DNA of 64,000 nucleotides from Pseudomonadota bacterium (GTDB lineage Bacteria; Pseudomonadota; Gammaproteobacteria; Steroidobacterales; MnTg04), in contig JADFSO010000015.1 in the NCBI GenBank assembly GCA_022560735.1, positions 1-64,000 on the forward strand, written 5' to 3'. Within the stretch, counting starts at the first letter, position 1. Each line of letters starts with the position of its first letter. The translations under genes were made by a program, and so were the position numbers. Shown in pieces: positions 24,525 to 33,010 of this stretch. Under the pieces are notes generated by a model that was given only the letters and a program-made list of their open reading frames with translations, was not told the DNA's origin and made no database searches.

Positions 24525-25649
24525 TCAGGATTTTTCTTTAGCCCAGGCCGCGAGTACCTCCGCTTCTTTTTCGACGCTGAGGCCCGCACGCATCGGGTTA
24601 CGCCGTTCCTCCGGCAGCGTCTGCCACCATGCCAATACGTCGGCGATGGTTTCAGTAGCAGCCCGCGCGCGCAGCCCTTTGGTAAATGCGGCGGCGCTGC
24701 TGATCGCAAACATATGTGAGAAGTCGCCAGGCGGCGATAGTGGCATGTAGGCCGGTAGATCGTCCCAGGGCTCGACCCCGTGCTGTTGCAGAAATTCAAG
24801 CGGTATCCATTCCACTTCCAGGTCCTTGACGCCGCTGATTACGCGGCTGTCTTCGATCATGTCACCCATTGTGTAAGCGGCGGCTGGCCGAACTGCATTG
24901 TAAATGCCGGTAATATTTCGCTCCAGGCAACGCATGACGAATTGGGCCAGATCGCGTACATCCACCCATTGCATGAAATCGCTGCCGTTTCCCGGGGCCA
25001 GCATATGCCCGCCTCTCGAAACCCTGACCGGCCAGTAGTTGAATCTGTCGGTATGATCGCCCGGACCGGCGATTATCCCGGGTCGGAGTATCGTGTTTCG
25101 TCCGGACAGCGTCTCTTGGACCACCTGCTCACAAAGGACTTTGAGTGCTCCGTAGTACTCATTGACTTCCTCGCTCTCCGTATCCGGCATGATCCTCAGC
25201 GGACCGGATTCGTCCATAAATCGCGTCGTAAAGGATGAATACACGGCCATCGACGAGATAAACAAATAATGCTCAACGGCATTGGTCAGCAAGCGAGCCG
25301 AGTCACCAACCAGTCGCGGCAGATAACCGGAAGTATCGATGACTACATCCCAGCGCCTGCCCTCAAGCGCCTGCAGATTGCCGTCACGATCACCGATCAG
25401 CGTTTCGATATCGCTAAATAAATCCGGGTTGGTCTTGCCACGATTAAACAAGGTTACTGTGTGACCGCGGCTTTGCGCCTCCCTGACCATGTGCGGTCCG
25501 ATAAAACGCGTACCGCCAAGAATCAAAATGTCCAACGGCCGTGAGGGTATTTCGCCATACAGCCTGGCCGCCGCAGCAACGGGCCCGTTATTTGCCGTCA
25601 ACACACCAGCGAGACCCAGCTGTACAAAATCACGTCTGCCGATGCCCAT
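24525..25649 (-). CDS. Tat-exported NAD-dependent epimerase/dehydratase-like protein
   Basis: 374 residues. The N-terminus MGIGRRDFVQLGLAGVLTAN has a twin-arginine motif. An extended-SDR Rossmann fold follows: ILILGGTRFIGPHMV near residues 41-55, then SSMAVYSS and YYGALKVLCEQ (YxxxK catalytic pair), and RPGIIAGPGD. The C-terminal region (FLQQHGVEPWDDLPAYMPL) lines the substrate pocket. Such proteins are often annotated isoflavone-reductase or dTDP-sugar epimerase-like; real substrate unknown. Not obviously in an operon. Confidence 0.82.
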   Translation of the reverse strand: MGIGRRDFVQLGLAGVLTANNGPVAAAARLYGEIPSRPLDILILGGTRFIGPHMVREAQSRGHTVTLFNRGKTNPDLFSDIETLIGDRDGNLQALEGRRWDVVIDTSGYLPRLVGDSARLLTNAVEHYLFISSMAVYSSFTTRFMDESGPLRIMPDTESEEVNEYYGALKVLCEQVVQETLSGRNTILRPGIIAGPGDHTDRFNYWPVRVSRGGHMLAPGNGSDFMQWVDVRDLAQFVMRCLERNITGIYNAVRPAAAYTMGDMIEDSRVISGVKDLEVEWIPLEFLQQHGVEPWDDLPAYMPLSPPGDFSHMFAISSAAAFTKGLRARAATETIADVLAWWQTLPEERRNPMRAGLSVEKEAEVLAAWAKEKS

Positions 25650-25696
25650 ATTTATCCTTAATTATTAAAGAGTTGCCGACTTATTATGAAGTAACT

Positions 25697-26425
25697 TCAC
25701 CCTAAACCATCTTTCGGTGCCAGGCCCGGGTTGAAGCTTTGTTTGAGCGCCTCATCCCATTCTTCGGGGCCGACCTGGCGCACCGGCTCCGAGTAGCGTT
25801 TATGCCAGTGGACGAAACAGTCCATGGCCACGGTGACCCGCCATTTGTCCGCGCTCGGGCACGGCGCGGGCCGGTGCATCAGGTAGGACGGAAATATCAC
25901 GAACTGCCCTTCGGCCGGTACCACGCCGGATTGATGGTTGACGAAAATATCGGTCGGCGGTTGCGAGCGCTGGAACATCAACAGGCCTTCGTTGGCTTCC
26001 TTGTACCTGGGAATCTGCAAGTAATAACAACCGCTCAGCGTCGCCGGATGATGGTTGTGCCAGGGCCCGTCGACCCACTCTTCGGCGGTCTGGATCAGGT
26101 ACCAGCCCTGCACCGCGTAAATGTCGAACGGCATTTGTTTGGCGATGCCATGACGAGCCACCAGGATCTGCCGGCAGGCCGCGATAAACTTGTCCCTGAT
26201 CAGTTTGAGATAGGGCTGGTCTGTCATGCCCTGCGGGGAAAACAACTCGTTCTTGCTCTGGTAGCCATAACCGTGGCCATGTTTTTCGAAGTCGCCGGCG
26301 GCCCATTTCTGCTCCAGGTCGGCGAGCATGGTTTTCTTGTGCCGGGCAATCTCCGGCGCGGCAACTCGCCAGATCGGCGTGCTGAACAGCTCCTGTTGGG
26401 TCATTTGCAAGGGTTTTATTGGCAT
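25697..26425 (-). CDS. Putative 2OG-Fe(II) oxygenase (TIGR02466-like)
   Basis: 242 residues in the double-stranded beta-helix family. The segment WHNHHPATLSGCYYLQIP supplies the first metal histidine(s) of the family's WHxHxxxxLSGxYYL pattern; FPSYLMHRPAPC and KWRVTVAMD supply the distal histidine and the arginine that binds 2-oxoglutarate. The N-terminus (LFSTPIWRV) is also typical of this family. Substrates of these enzymes are largely unknown. It lies upstream of the epimerase-like gene on the same strand (about 47 bases) and downstream of the TIR-like gene. Confidence 0.8.
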   Translation of the reverse strand: MPIKPLQMTQQELFSTPIWRVAAPEIARHKKTMLADLEQKWAAGDFEKHGHGYGYQSKNELFSPQGMTDQPYLKLIRDKFIAACRQILVARHGIAKQMPFDIYAVQGWYLIQTAEEWVDGPWHNHHPATLSGCYYLQIPRYKEANEGLLMFQRSQPPTDIFVNHQSGVVPAEGQFVIFPSYLMHRPAPCPSADKWRVTVAMDCFVHWHKRYSEPVRQVGPEEWDEALKQSFNPGLAPKDGLG

Positions 26426-26468
26426 GCGGTTTCCGGTTCAGTCGCGGGTCTGGGCGGCCATGCGCCGG

Positions 26469-26933
26469 TCATTCGGATTCGGGCATCTCGAATTCGACCA
26501 CGTCCCAGCGCTGGGTTTCCTCGTGCCTGGCCTGGCGGCGAATGGCATCCACCATCGAGCGTTCGTTCCATGCCACCACTTCATCGGCAATCTCGGCAAT
26601 TTCCGGCGCAATCTCCTGGGTGCTCCCGAAGTGCTCGATGGCAATGACCGGCTTGTCTGAAGACTTCGCAACCAACAGCGTAAAATCTATCCATTCTTGG
26701 AATTCCTCGTACAGTCCCGCCAGAATAATAACGACCTCGGCAGGTTCGATTTGCTCGCGGAGTTCGTCCTTGAGCGCCTCTTCCGTGTCTTCCTCGGGAA
26801 CCGTGTCCGGTACGGCGCTGTTGGCGTAAAAAAAATTGGTCGTGCTTTCGAGATATTCGAATAAACGATTATAGTCGTCGTGTTCCTGAAAGGCGTGGCT
26901 GGCAAAAACACGGATCGGGTTGTCCTGTGACAC
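26469..26933 (-). CDS. Stand-alone TIR-like (DUF1863 / ThsB-type) protein
   Basis: 154 residues from GTG 26933, chosen because GAGAGGTGAG sits just upstream and the first conserved strand (NPIRVFASHAF) begins eight residues later. The pattern RVFASHAFQEHDDYNRLFEYL, NSAVPD, EVVIILAGLYEEFQEWIDF and KPVIAIEHFG is that of the MTH538/DUF1863 TIR-like fold, found in ThsB of Thoeris defence systems. The EWIDF segment corresponds to the place of the catalytic acidic residue, here preserved as D. The C-terminal tail is acidic (DVVEFEMPESE). No ThsA (SIR2/SLOG) or other effector gene is next to it, so defence is unproven. Confidence 0.7.
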   Translation of the reverse strand: MSQDNPIRVFASHAFQEHDDYNRLFEYLESTTNFFYANSAVPDTVPEEDTEEALKDELREQIEPAEVVIILAGLYEEFQEWIDFTLLVAKSSDKPVIAIEHFGSTQEIAPEIAEIADEVVAWNERSMVDAIRRQARHEETQRWDVVEFEMPESE

Positions 26934-26995
26934 GATGCTCACCTCTCTGTTTGCGCTAGTGTACCGAACCAGCCGCCACAACGGCCAGTTTTGCG

Positions 26996-27024
26996 TTGTG
27001 GCCCTGACACGGCTGGGCTAGAGT
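26996..27024 (+). promoter_or_regulatory. Putative sigma70-type promoter for the EEP-family gene
   Basis: TTGTGG at 26996-27001 and TAGAGT at 27019-27024 with a 17-base spacer, 49 bases before the ATG of the downstream gene. Three or four matches in each hexamer; a reasonable but unproved promoter in the divergent gap. Confidence 0.4.
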
Positions 27025-27072
27025 GGCCCCGCAACTGCCAGAACATAGCTGCCTGGAGCGCCCCGAAAACCG

Positions 27073-27810
27073 ATGCGATTGCTGTTATACAATATGCGTT
27101 ATGCCGTTGGTGTGGGTCCCCGGTTCAATTTGCCGGTGCCGGGCGCCGGGTATATCAAGGGCAGTCCCGAGACGCTGCGGCAGATCACCGAATTCATAAA
27201 ATCGGAAGATCCCGATATCGTCGGGCTCGTGGAAGTCGATTCGGGATCGATACGCTCACGCCTGGTCAACCAGGCCGAACAAATCGCCGAGGCAATCGGC
27301 CATTACTCGGTCTACCAGTGCAAGTACGGGGAAGAGTCCATCCAGAAAAGCCTGCCGATCATCCGCAAACAGGTTAACGCCTTCCTCGCCGCGCCACGCT
27401 TGCATGGTGAGCGGTTTCACTACATGAATACCGGCGTCAAGCGCCTGATTATCGAACTTGAACTCGAAAACGTGGCCGTGTTCCTGGTCCATTTGTCGCT
27501 CAAATACCGCCATCGGCATTCGCAACTGCGCCATCTGTACGATCTGGTTCGCAAGTGCCCGAAACCGGTAATCGTCGCCGGCGATTTCAACACATTCTGG
27601 GGTGAGGACGAGATATACCTGTTTATGCAGGCTGCCGGGCTGCGCAGCGCCAATGTCGAGGGTTTGCCCTCTTACCCCAGCCGGGCGCCGCGCAAGGAAC
27701 TCGATTTCATCCTCTACGGCGAGGGAATCGAAGTCACCAAATTCAGGATTCCCGATGTTCGCCTGTCCGATCATTTGCCACTGATTTGTGATTTCCAGTT
27801 AGCTCGCTAA
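27073..27810 (+). CDS. Endonuclease/exonuclease/phosphatase (EEP) family protein
   Basis: 245 residues with every EEP-fold motif: LLLYNMRYAVG at the N-terminus, GLVEVDSGS (metal-binding Glu), LVHLSLKYRHRHSQL, VIVAGDFNTF (Asp/Asn), ELDFILYGEG and LSDHLPLICDF (Asp-His pair). No signal peptide, so cytoplasmic. Members include nucleases, sphingomyelinases and phosphatases; the substrate cannot be assigned. It is divergent from the TIR-like gene with about 140 bases between starts. Confidence 0.87.
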   Translation: MRLLLYNMRYAVGVGPRFNLPVPGAGYIKGSPETLRQITEFIKSEDPDIVGLVEVDSGSIRSRLVNQAEQIAEAIGHYSVYQCKYGEESIQKSLPIIRKQVNAFLAAPRLHGERFHYMNTGVKRLIIELELENVAVFLVHLSLKYRHRHSQLRHLYDLVRKCPKPVIVAGDFNTFWGEDEIYLFMQAAGLRSANVEGLPSYPSRAPRKELDFILYGEGIEVTKFRIPDVRLSDHLPLICDFQLAR

Positions 27811-27924
27811 CTCAAATGTTGCGGTGCGGTCAGTAACTGGTAGGATTCGGGGATTCAGCAATATCCGTGGAATACCGGTCGCACACAGTCCGGCCAGTTG
27901 CCACCGATTTTCGGAGAAAAATCA

Positions 27925-29964
27925 ATGACGGAAGAAAACGAGATCACAAACTGGACGCTGGAGCGTGACGGCAACGACATCGCCTGGCTGTGCCTGGATA
28001 TGGCCAATGCCGGCGCCAACGTTTTGTCGACGCCGGTCATGCGTGAACTGGCCGAGCATTTGTCCGCGCTGGAATCCAGCCCTCCCACCGGGCTGGTCAT
28101 CTGGTCGGGCAAAAAAAGCGGTTTCATATTCGGCGCCGATATCAAGGAGTTCACCAAGCTCGCGACCGAAGCGATGGTTTTCGAGATGACCCGCCTCGGT
28201 CAGCAGATCATGGCTCGTATCGAAGCGCTGCCCTGCCCCAGCGTCGCGCTGCTCAATGGTTTCGCTCTTGGCGGCGGCTTCGAGCTGGCGCTGGCTTGTG
28301 ATTATCGCATCGCTGCGGACAATGGCCGGGTCAGCGTCGGCCTGCCCGAAGTCAAACTGGGGATCAACCCCGGCTTTGGCGGCACGGTACGGACCGTGCG
28401 TCTCGTCGGTGTCAGCGCGGCGATGAACCTGATGCTCAGCGGCCGGTTTTTGCGCGCCGAAAAGGCGCTAAAAATGGGTTTGCTTGACCGCCTGGTCCCC
28501 GCTGACGAGATGCGCACGGCCGCCGAGAAGCTGATTCGCGACAAGCCGCCGCGGCAGCAAGCCCCGTTAAAAGAAAAACTGATGAACCTGCCGCTGATCC
28601 GCAACCTGGTCGCCGCGGCAATCAAGAAGCAGGTTGCCTCCCGCGCCAACCCCAAACACTACCCGAGCCCGTTCGCGATGATTGAACTGTGGCGGAAGTA
28701 TGGCGCGTCCGATGCCCAATACGAGGCGGAGGCCAAACTGATCTCGCGGCAGATGGTCGGCGCTACCGGGCAGAACCTGATCCGCGTGTTCATGCTCCAG
28801 GACCGGATGAAATCCCTCGGCGGCAAGGTGAAAAGCAAGGTGCAGCGCCTCCATGTCATTGGCGCCGGCACCATGGGCGGAGGCATCGCCGCGTGGTCTG
28901 CGTTACGCGGTATCGAGGTGACCTTGCAGGACCGCGAGGAAAAATACGTGGAACCCGCGCTGAAAACGGCCAACAAGCTGTTCGAGAAAAAGACCCGCAC
29001 ACCGGAGGATTACGAGGCTGCGGTCGCGCGGCTCAAGATGGACGTGGAAGGTAATGGCATCGCGGATGCGGATCTTGTCATCGAAGCGATTTATGAAAAC
29101 GTCGAGGCCAAGAAATCACTGTATGACGACCTGGTCGCGCGGATGAAACCCGACGCCTTGCTGGCGACCAACACCTCCAGCCTGATGCTCGAAATCTTGT
29201 CGGCCGATCTACCCGATCCAAGGCGCTTGTTCGGGCTGCATTTTTTCAACCCGGTCGACAAAATGCCGCTGCTCGAAGTCATCGGCAAACCCGATACGCC
29301 GCAGGAGATAATCGACCAGGGCATCGCCTTTGCCCAGCGCATCGACCGCCTGCCGCTGCCCTGTCGCAGTGCACCGGGCTTTGTCGTCAACCGTGTCTTG
29401 ATGCCCTATATGAGCGAAGCTTCGCTGATCGCCGAAGAAGGCGTTGCCGGCCCGCTGATCGACCAGGCCGCGCTGGACTTTGGCATGCCGATGGGGCCGG
29501 TCCACCTGTCCGACATAGTCGGCCTGGATGTGGCGCTCAGCGTCTCGCAGATTCTCGGTGAAGCTTTTGATTCCCCGGTACCCGCGATCCTGGAGAAACT
29601 GGTCGCCGAGAAAAAACTGGGCATGAAGACCGGCGAAGGTTTTTACCGGTGGGTGGATGGCAAACCCGTGAAACCGAAAACCGATGGCGAGAAAGCGCCG
29701 GACGATATCACCGACCGCCTGTTCATGCCGCTGCTCAACGCGGCGGTCGCGTTATGGAGCGAAGGGGTCATCGACGATCTGGATTTGCTCGACGCCGGCG
29801 TGATTTTCGGCACCGGTTTCGCCCCGTTCCGTGGCGGGCCTATTCATTATGCACGCGACCGCGGCATCAGCGATATCGTCGCAACCATGAATAGACTGGC
29901 TGACAAGCATGGCGACCGGTTCAGGCCGCACGAGGCCTGGAGCCGCATCGAGGCTGACAAATGA
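27925..29964 (+). CDS. Bifunctional enoyl-CoA hydratase / 3-hydroxyacyl-CoA dehydrogenase (FadJ-like)
   Basis: 679 residues from ATG 27925 (GGAG ten bases upstream); the frame extends to 27898 but without a ribosome site. The crotonase domain (1-190) carries the oxyanion loop GADIKEF and FALGGGFELALACD, and catalytic glutamates in FELALA and PEVKLG. The 3-hydroxyacyl-CoA dehydrogenase part starts with the Rossmann VIGAGTMGGGIA (about 310-321) and continues with HFFNPVDKMPLLEV. Length and order match the FadJ/fatty acid oxidation complex alpha subunit. No fadI-like thiolase partner is adjacent. Its stop overlaps the thioesterase ATG, so the two are coupled. Confidence 0.92.
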   Translation: MTEENEITNWTLERDGNDIAWLCLDMANAGANVLSTPVMRELAEHLSALESSPPTGLVIWSGKKSGFIFGADIKEFTKLATEAMVFEMTRLGQQIMARIEALPCPSVALLNGFALGGGFELALACDYRIAADNGRVSVGLPEVKLGINPGFGGTVRTVRLVGVSAAMNLMLSGRFLRAEKALKMGLLDRLVPADEMRTAAEKLIRDKPPRQQAPLKEKLMNLPLIRNLVAAAIKKQVASRANPKHYPSPFAMIELWRKYGASDAQYEAEAKLISRQMVGATGQNLIRVFMLQDRMKSLGGKVKSKVQRLHVIGAGTMGGGIAAWSALRGIEVTLQDREEKYVEPALKTANKLFEKKTRTPEDYEAAVARLKMDVEGNGIADADLVIEAIYENVEAKKSLYDDLVARMKPDALLATNTSSLMLEILSADLPDPRRLFGLHFFNPVDKMPLLEVIGKPDTPQEIIDQGIAFAQRIDRLPLPCRSAPGFVVNRVLMPYMSEASLIAEEGVAGPLIDQAALDFGMPMGPVHLSDIVGLDVALSVSQILGEAFDSPVPAILEKLVAEKKLGMKTGEGFYRWVDGKPVKPKTDGEKAPDDITDRLFMPLLNAAVALWSEGVIDDLDLLDAGVIFGTGFAPFRGGPIHYARDRGISDIVATMNRLADKHGDRFRPHEAWSRIEADK

Positions 29965-30374
29965 CCATCGACAAAGACCAGAAACCCCGCGGACAGTCGA
30001 TAATCAGGATGCTGGCCATGCCCAAGGATACCAACTGGCTGGGCGATATATTCGGTGGCTGGCTGATGTCACATGCGGATATCGCGGGGGGTAACCAGGC
30101 GTACCAGCGAGCCGGTGGCAACGTGGTCACCATCGCGGTGGCCGATTTCGAGTTCATCCAGCCGGTTTATGTCGGCGATGTAGTGACTTTTTATTGCCGA
30201 ATCTGCAAAACCGGCACCACCTCGATTACCATCGGTATTGAAATGTTCGTCGATCGGCCCGGCGAGCCGCCCGACCGCCATTTCATTGTCGCCAGCGCCA
30301 GGATGATTTATGTTCATATCGGCGATGACCGCCGACCCAGACCCATACCGGAAGAATTAACCGAAACCCAGTAG
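29961..30374 (+). CDS. Acyl-CoA thioesterase, YciA-like hot-dog fold
   Basis: 137 residues. The segment MPKDTNWLGDIFGGWLMSHAD (shown in two pieces: MPKDTNWLGDIF, GGWLMSHAD) is the YciA/acyl-CoA thioester hydrolase signature with the catalytic Asp, followed by VAVADFEFIQPVYVGD. It overlaps the FadJ-like stop by four bases. Likely hydrolyses acyl-CoAs formed or accumulated in beta-oxidation. A hairpin (GAAACCC / GGGTTTC) straddles the stop codon. Confidence 0.9.
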   Translation: MTIDKDQKPRGQSIIRMLAMPKDTNWLGDIFGGWLMSHADIAGGNQAYQRAGGNVVTIAVADFEFIQPVYVGDVVTFYCRICKTGTTSITIGIEMFVDRPGEPPDRHFIVASARMIYVHIGDDRRPRPIPEELTETQ

Positions 30375-30511
30375 GGATGGGTTTCCCAGCATGTTATTAT
30401 CAAGGCTGTACCGCAGTGTGACGTATATCAACGCGGTTGTTTGCGAACACGAATAAGCTATTGATGTTTCAGTGAGTGAATTCGCCTGAGAGAGGCTTGA
30501 AGCGAGCGACG

Positions 30512-31570
30512 ATGAAAGAAAAACATGTCACTACGACGATACTGAGACGGCTGTCTCCGCTGGATGGTCTGCAAAAAGAAAACCTGGACTCCCTGGTCAA
30601 GAAAACCGCAATCCACGCGCTCGAGGCCGGTCGGATCCTGTTCAAGGAAGGCGATCAGAAGAAAAGAACGATCTACGTCATCAGTGGAGAACTGTTGCTG
30701 TTATCGGGTGGCGAAGAAGTCGCGGTCATCAAAGGCGGCACCAAGGAAGCCAGCCACCCGGTCGCCCACGTGATTCCTCGCAAAGTGACGGCCAAGGCAA
30801 GAAGCAGGGTCGAGTACCTGGCAATCGACAGCGATCTGCTGGATGTGATGCTGACCTGGGACCAGACCGGTTCATACGAGGTTAGCGAGCTGGGTCTGAA
30901 TACCGGCGACAAAGCCACTTCCGATGACTGGATGCTCACGCTTCTGCAGACCAAGGCTTTCCACAAGATTCCGCCGGCCAATATCCAGGCTATATTCATG
31001 CGCATGCAGCAGGTCAATCACAAGGCCGGCGACGTGGTCATCAAACAAGGTGACGAAGGCGATTATTTTTACGTCGTGATCAGTGGCAGCTGCAGCGTCA
31101 CGCGGGAAACGCCGCTGAACAAGGATGGCATCAAACTGGCGGATCTTACGATCGGCGACACCTTTGGCGAGGAAGCGCTGATTTCGGATGCCAGACGAAA
31201 CGCAACCATCGTCATGTCTTCGGATGGTTCATTGATGCGCCTTGCCAAGGAAGACTTCAAGTCCCTGCTCAACGAACCCATGCTGAAATGGGTAGACAAG
31301 GAACAAGCGAATGAGATCGTCGGCAACGGCGGGATCTGGCTGGATGTGCGTCTGCCCAGCGAATTCGAAAATTTTCATGAACCCGATGCCATCAATATCC
31401 CCCTGTATTTTATCCGGTTGAAACTCAGCACACTGGACAAAGACAAGCAGTACGTTGTGTGTTGCGACACCGGCAGGCGCAGCTCGGCAGGCGCCTATAT
31501 TCTCAACGAGCGCGGCTTCGAAGCATTTGTGCTCCGCGACGGCCTGGAGATGTTGGCAGAAAACGACTGA
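30512..31570 (+). CDS. Double cyclic-nucleotide-binding domain plus rhodanese protein
   Basis: 352 residues from ATG 30512; GTG 30476 would add 12. Two cupin-like CNB domains, about 20-120 and about 140-260: the first is degenerate, the second has KAGDVVIKQGDEGDYFYVVISG, DLTIGDTFGEEALISDARR (phosphate-binding cassette) close to consensus. A C-terminal rhodanese follows with the catalytic cysteine in VVCCDTGRRSSAG. Architecture suggests sulfur-transfer or redox control gated by a nucleotide, which is inference. Residues are given in plain order; no membrane helix. It converges with the pilZ gene. Confidence 0.85.
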   Translation: MKEKHVTTTILRRLSPLDGLQKENLDSLVKKTAIHALEAGRILFKEGDQKKRTIYVISGELLLLSGGEEVAVIKGGTKEASHPVAHVIPRKVTAKARSRVEYLAIDSDLLDVMLTWDQTGSYEVSELGLNTGDKATSDDWMLTLLQTKAFHKIPPANIQAIFMRMQQVNHKAGDVVIKQGDEGDYFYVVISGSCSVTRETPLNKDGIKLADLTIGDTFGEEALISDARRNATIVMSSDGSLMRLAKEDFKSLLNEPMLKWVDKEQANEIVGNGGIWLDVRLPSEFENFHEPDAINIPLYFIRLKLSTLDKDKQYVVCCDTGRRSSAGAYILNERGFEAFVLRDGLEMLAEND

Positions 31571-31618
31571 GCCCGACACCCGGCTGGCAGGTCACATTCC
31601 GCGGCTGACATTGGGGAA

Positions 31619-31639
31619 GCTCTTCGCGAGAGCCGTTTT
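31619..31639 (+). terminator. Weak intrinsic terminator after the CNB-rhodanese gene
   Basis: GCTCT-TCGCG-AGAGC followed after two bases by TTTT, in the short gap between convergent genes. The stem is only five base pairs plus a wobble pair, so the call is tentative. Confidence 0.35.
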
Positions 31640-31977
31640 CACATGGTGTGGGTTGCTTTGTCGCCACCCAGCGCACCGGCCAGGTACTCTTCGATTTTTC
31701 TCTGGGTCTGACCGCGGTCCTGATCGCTGAATTGCACGCCGATACCGGCAGTCCGGCGGCTTTGCGCACCCTTGGGCGTAATCCAGATGACCCGGCCGGC
31801 GACCGGGATGCGGTCGGATTCACCCATCAGATTGAGCAGCATGAACACTTCATCGCCCAGGCGGTAACTACTGGCCGTAGGGATGAACAAACCGCCGTTA
31901 TTGATAAACGGCATATAGGCAAGGTACAGGGCGCTCTTGTCTTTGATGGTCAGGGTCAACAGCCCGGGTTTGCTCAT
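31639..31977 (-). CDS. pilZ: PilZ domain protein
   Basis: 112 residues of the type IV pilus PilZ kind. A c-di-GMP-type beta barrel is present (YLAYMPFINNGGLFIPT, RLGDEVFMLLNLM, VAGRVIWITPKGAQSRRTAG), but the RxxxR motif that binds c-di-GMP in other PilZ proteins is not evident at the N-terminus, as expected for the PilZ subgroup. It follows holB by one base, the conserved order of tmk-holB-pilZ in Gammaproteobacteria. It probably works in type IV pilus assembly via FimX or PilB. Confidence 0.87.
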   Translation of the reverse strand: MSKPGLLTLTIKDKSALYLAYMPFINNGGLFIPTASSYRLGDEVFMLLNLMGESDRIPVAGRVIWITPKGAQSRRTAGIGVQFSDQDRGQTQRKIEEYLAGALGGDKATHTM

Positions 31978-31978
31978 A

Positions 31979-32992
31979 CTAGTCTTCCTGATATATCGAT
32001 CGGTAATTCAGGCCGCAGGCCCAGGGTATCAACATGGCTGCCGTCATCAAATCGGCGCGCAGTACACCGCGTTCCGACCGCTGCCGGGCCGCTACCAGGT
32101 CATCCAGGTAGTGATACAACCTGCCCAAGTTTATGTTAACTGCTCCCTGAATCAAGTGTACTGGTTCACATTCCTTGCTTTTGGCCACCCCGGCCGCACG
32201 CGCCCGAATCAACCCCAGGACCACTGTTTGCAACCATTCCAGCCAGACAACCGGTGGCTGTTTGGCCCACGCCGCAGACGCTGCGACCGGGTCTGTCGAG
32301 CCGTCGATTATGCCGGCAAGATCGGCGCTGAACTGCCGGTCCGTGTCGGCAAATCCGTCGCGGTACATGGTCAAAGCCCGCAACGGCGCTCCGTTGGCGA
32401 GGAACAGCAACCGCGGCCAGTCCGCGCTGCTATCCTGCGTTCCCAACCATTGCAAGGCGGCTTCGTGCCCGGGCCGGGTAAACCTGAGCAGCTGGCAGCG
32501 GCTGCGGATCGTCGCCAGCAAGCCATGCGGGCGCTTCGATATCAGCATCAGCAAAGAGGCACCGGCAGGTTCCTCCAGCGTCTTGAGCAGACTGTTGGCC
32601 GCCTCGCGTGTCATCAGGTCGGCGTCATCGATGACCACGACCTTGTAACCCCCCAGGTAACTCGTCAAGTGCATCCAGGCGACGATTTCGCGGGCTTGCC
32701 CGATACCAATGGTCTTGCGATCTTCGGGCACCGATTCCCAGCGAAAATCGGGATGACTGCCGGCCGCCATCAAGGTACAGCCTTTGCACTGTCCGCAACG
32801 CTGTTGCGCAGGGCTTGGTTCCCGGCACATCACGAAACCGGCCAATTCGCGCGCAAACCGGGGCTTGCCCAGCCCGGCCGGACCCGCCAGCAACAGCCCG
32901 TGCGGCATGCGTTGTTGCTCCCAGGCGCCGGTCAACTGTGCCCAGATCGACTCCTGCCAGAAGTAGATATTATTCTTTTCTTTATCTTTCAA
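31979..32992 (-). CDS. holB: DNA polymerase III delta-prime subunit HolB
   Basis: 337 residues. The clamp-loader subunit has P-loop LAGPAGLGKPRFA; the residue after the lysine is proline where an ATPase would have Thr or Ser, consistent with delta-prime not hydrolysing ATP. A zinc-binding segment CGQCKGCTLMAAGSHPD follows. VVVIDDADLMTREAANSLLKTLEEP is the RFC-like DExx box region and sensor. Part of the minus-strand fab-to-pilZ run. Confidence 0.93.
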   Translation of the reverse strand: MKDKEKNNIYFWQESIWAQLTGAWEQQRMPHGLLLAGPAGLGKPRFARELAGFVMCREPSPAQQRCGQCKGCTLMAAGSHPDFRWESVPEDRKTIGIGQAREIVAWMHLTSYLGGYKVVVIDDADLMTREAANSLLKTLEEPAGASLLMLISKRPHGLLATIRSRCQLLRFTRPGHEAALQWLGTQDSSADWPRLLFLANGAPLRALTMYRDGFADTDRQFSADLAGIIDGSTDPVAASAAWAKQPPVVWLEWLQTVVLGLIRARAAGVAKSKECEPVHLIQGAVNINLGRLYHYLDDLVAARQRSERGVLRADLMTAAMLIPWACGLNYRSIYQED

Positions 32993-33010
32993 TGCTTTAA
33001 CCGAAGATTG

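Noticed and set aside
26469-27810. A Thoeris defence locus
   Set aside because: Only a ThsB-like TIR domain is present; no ThsA with SIR2/SLOG domains is adjacent, and the EEP-family gene is not a known component.
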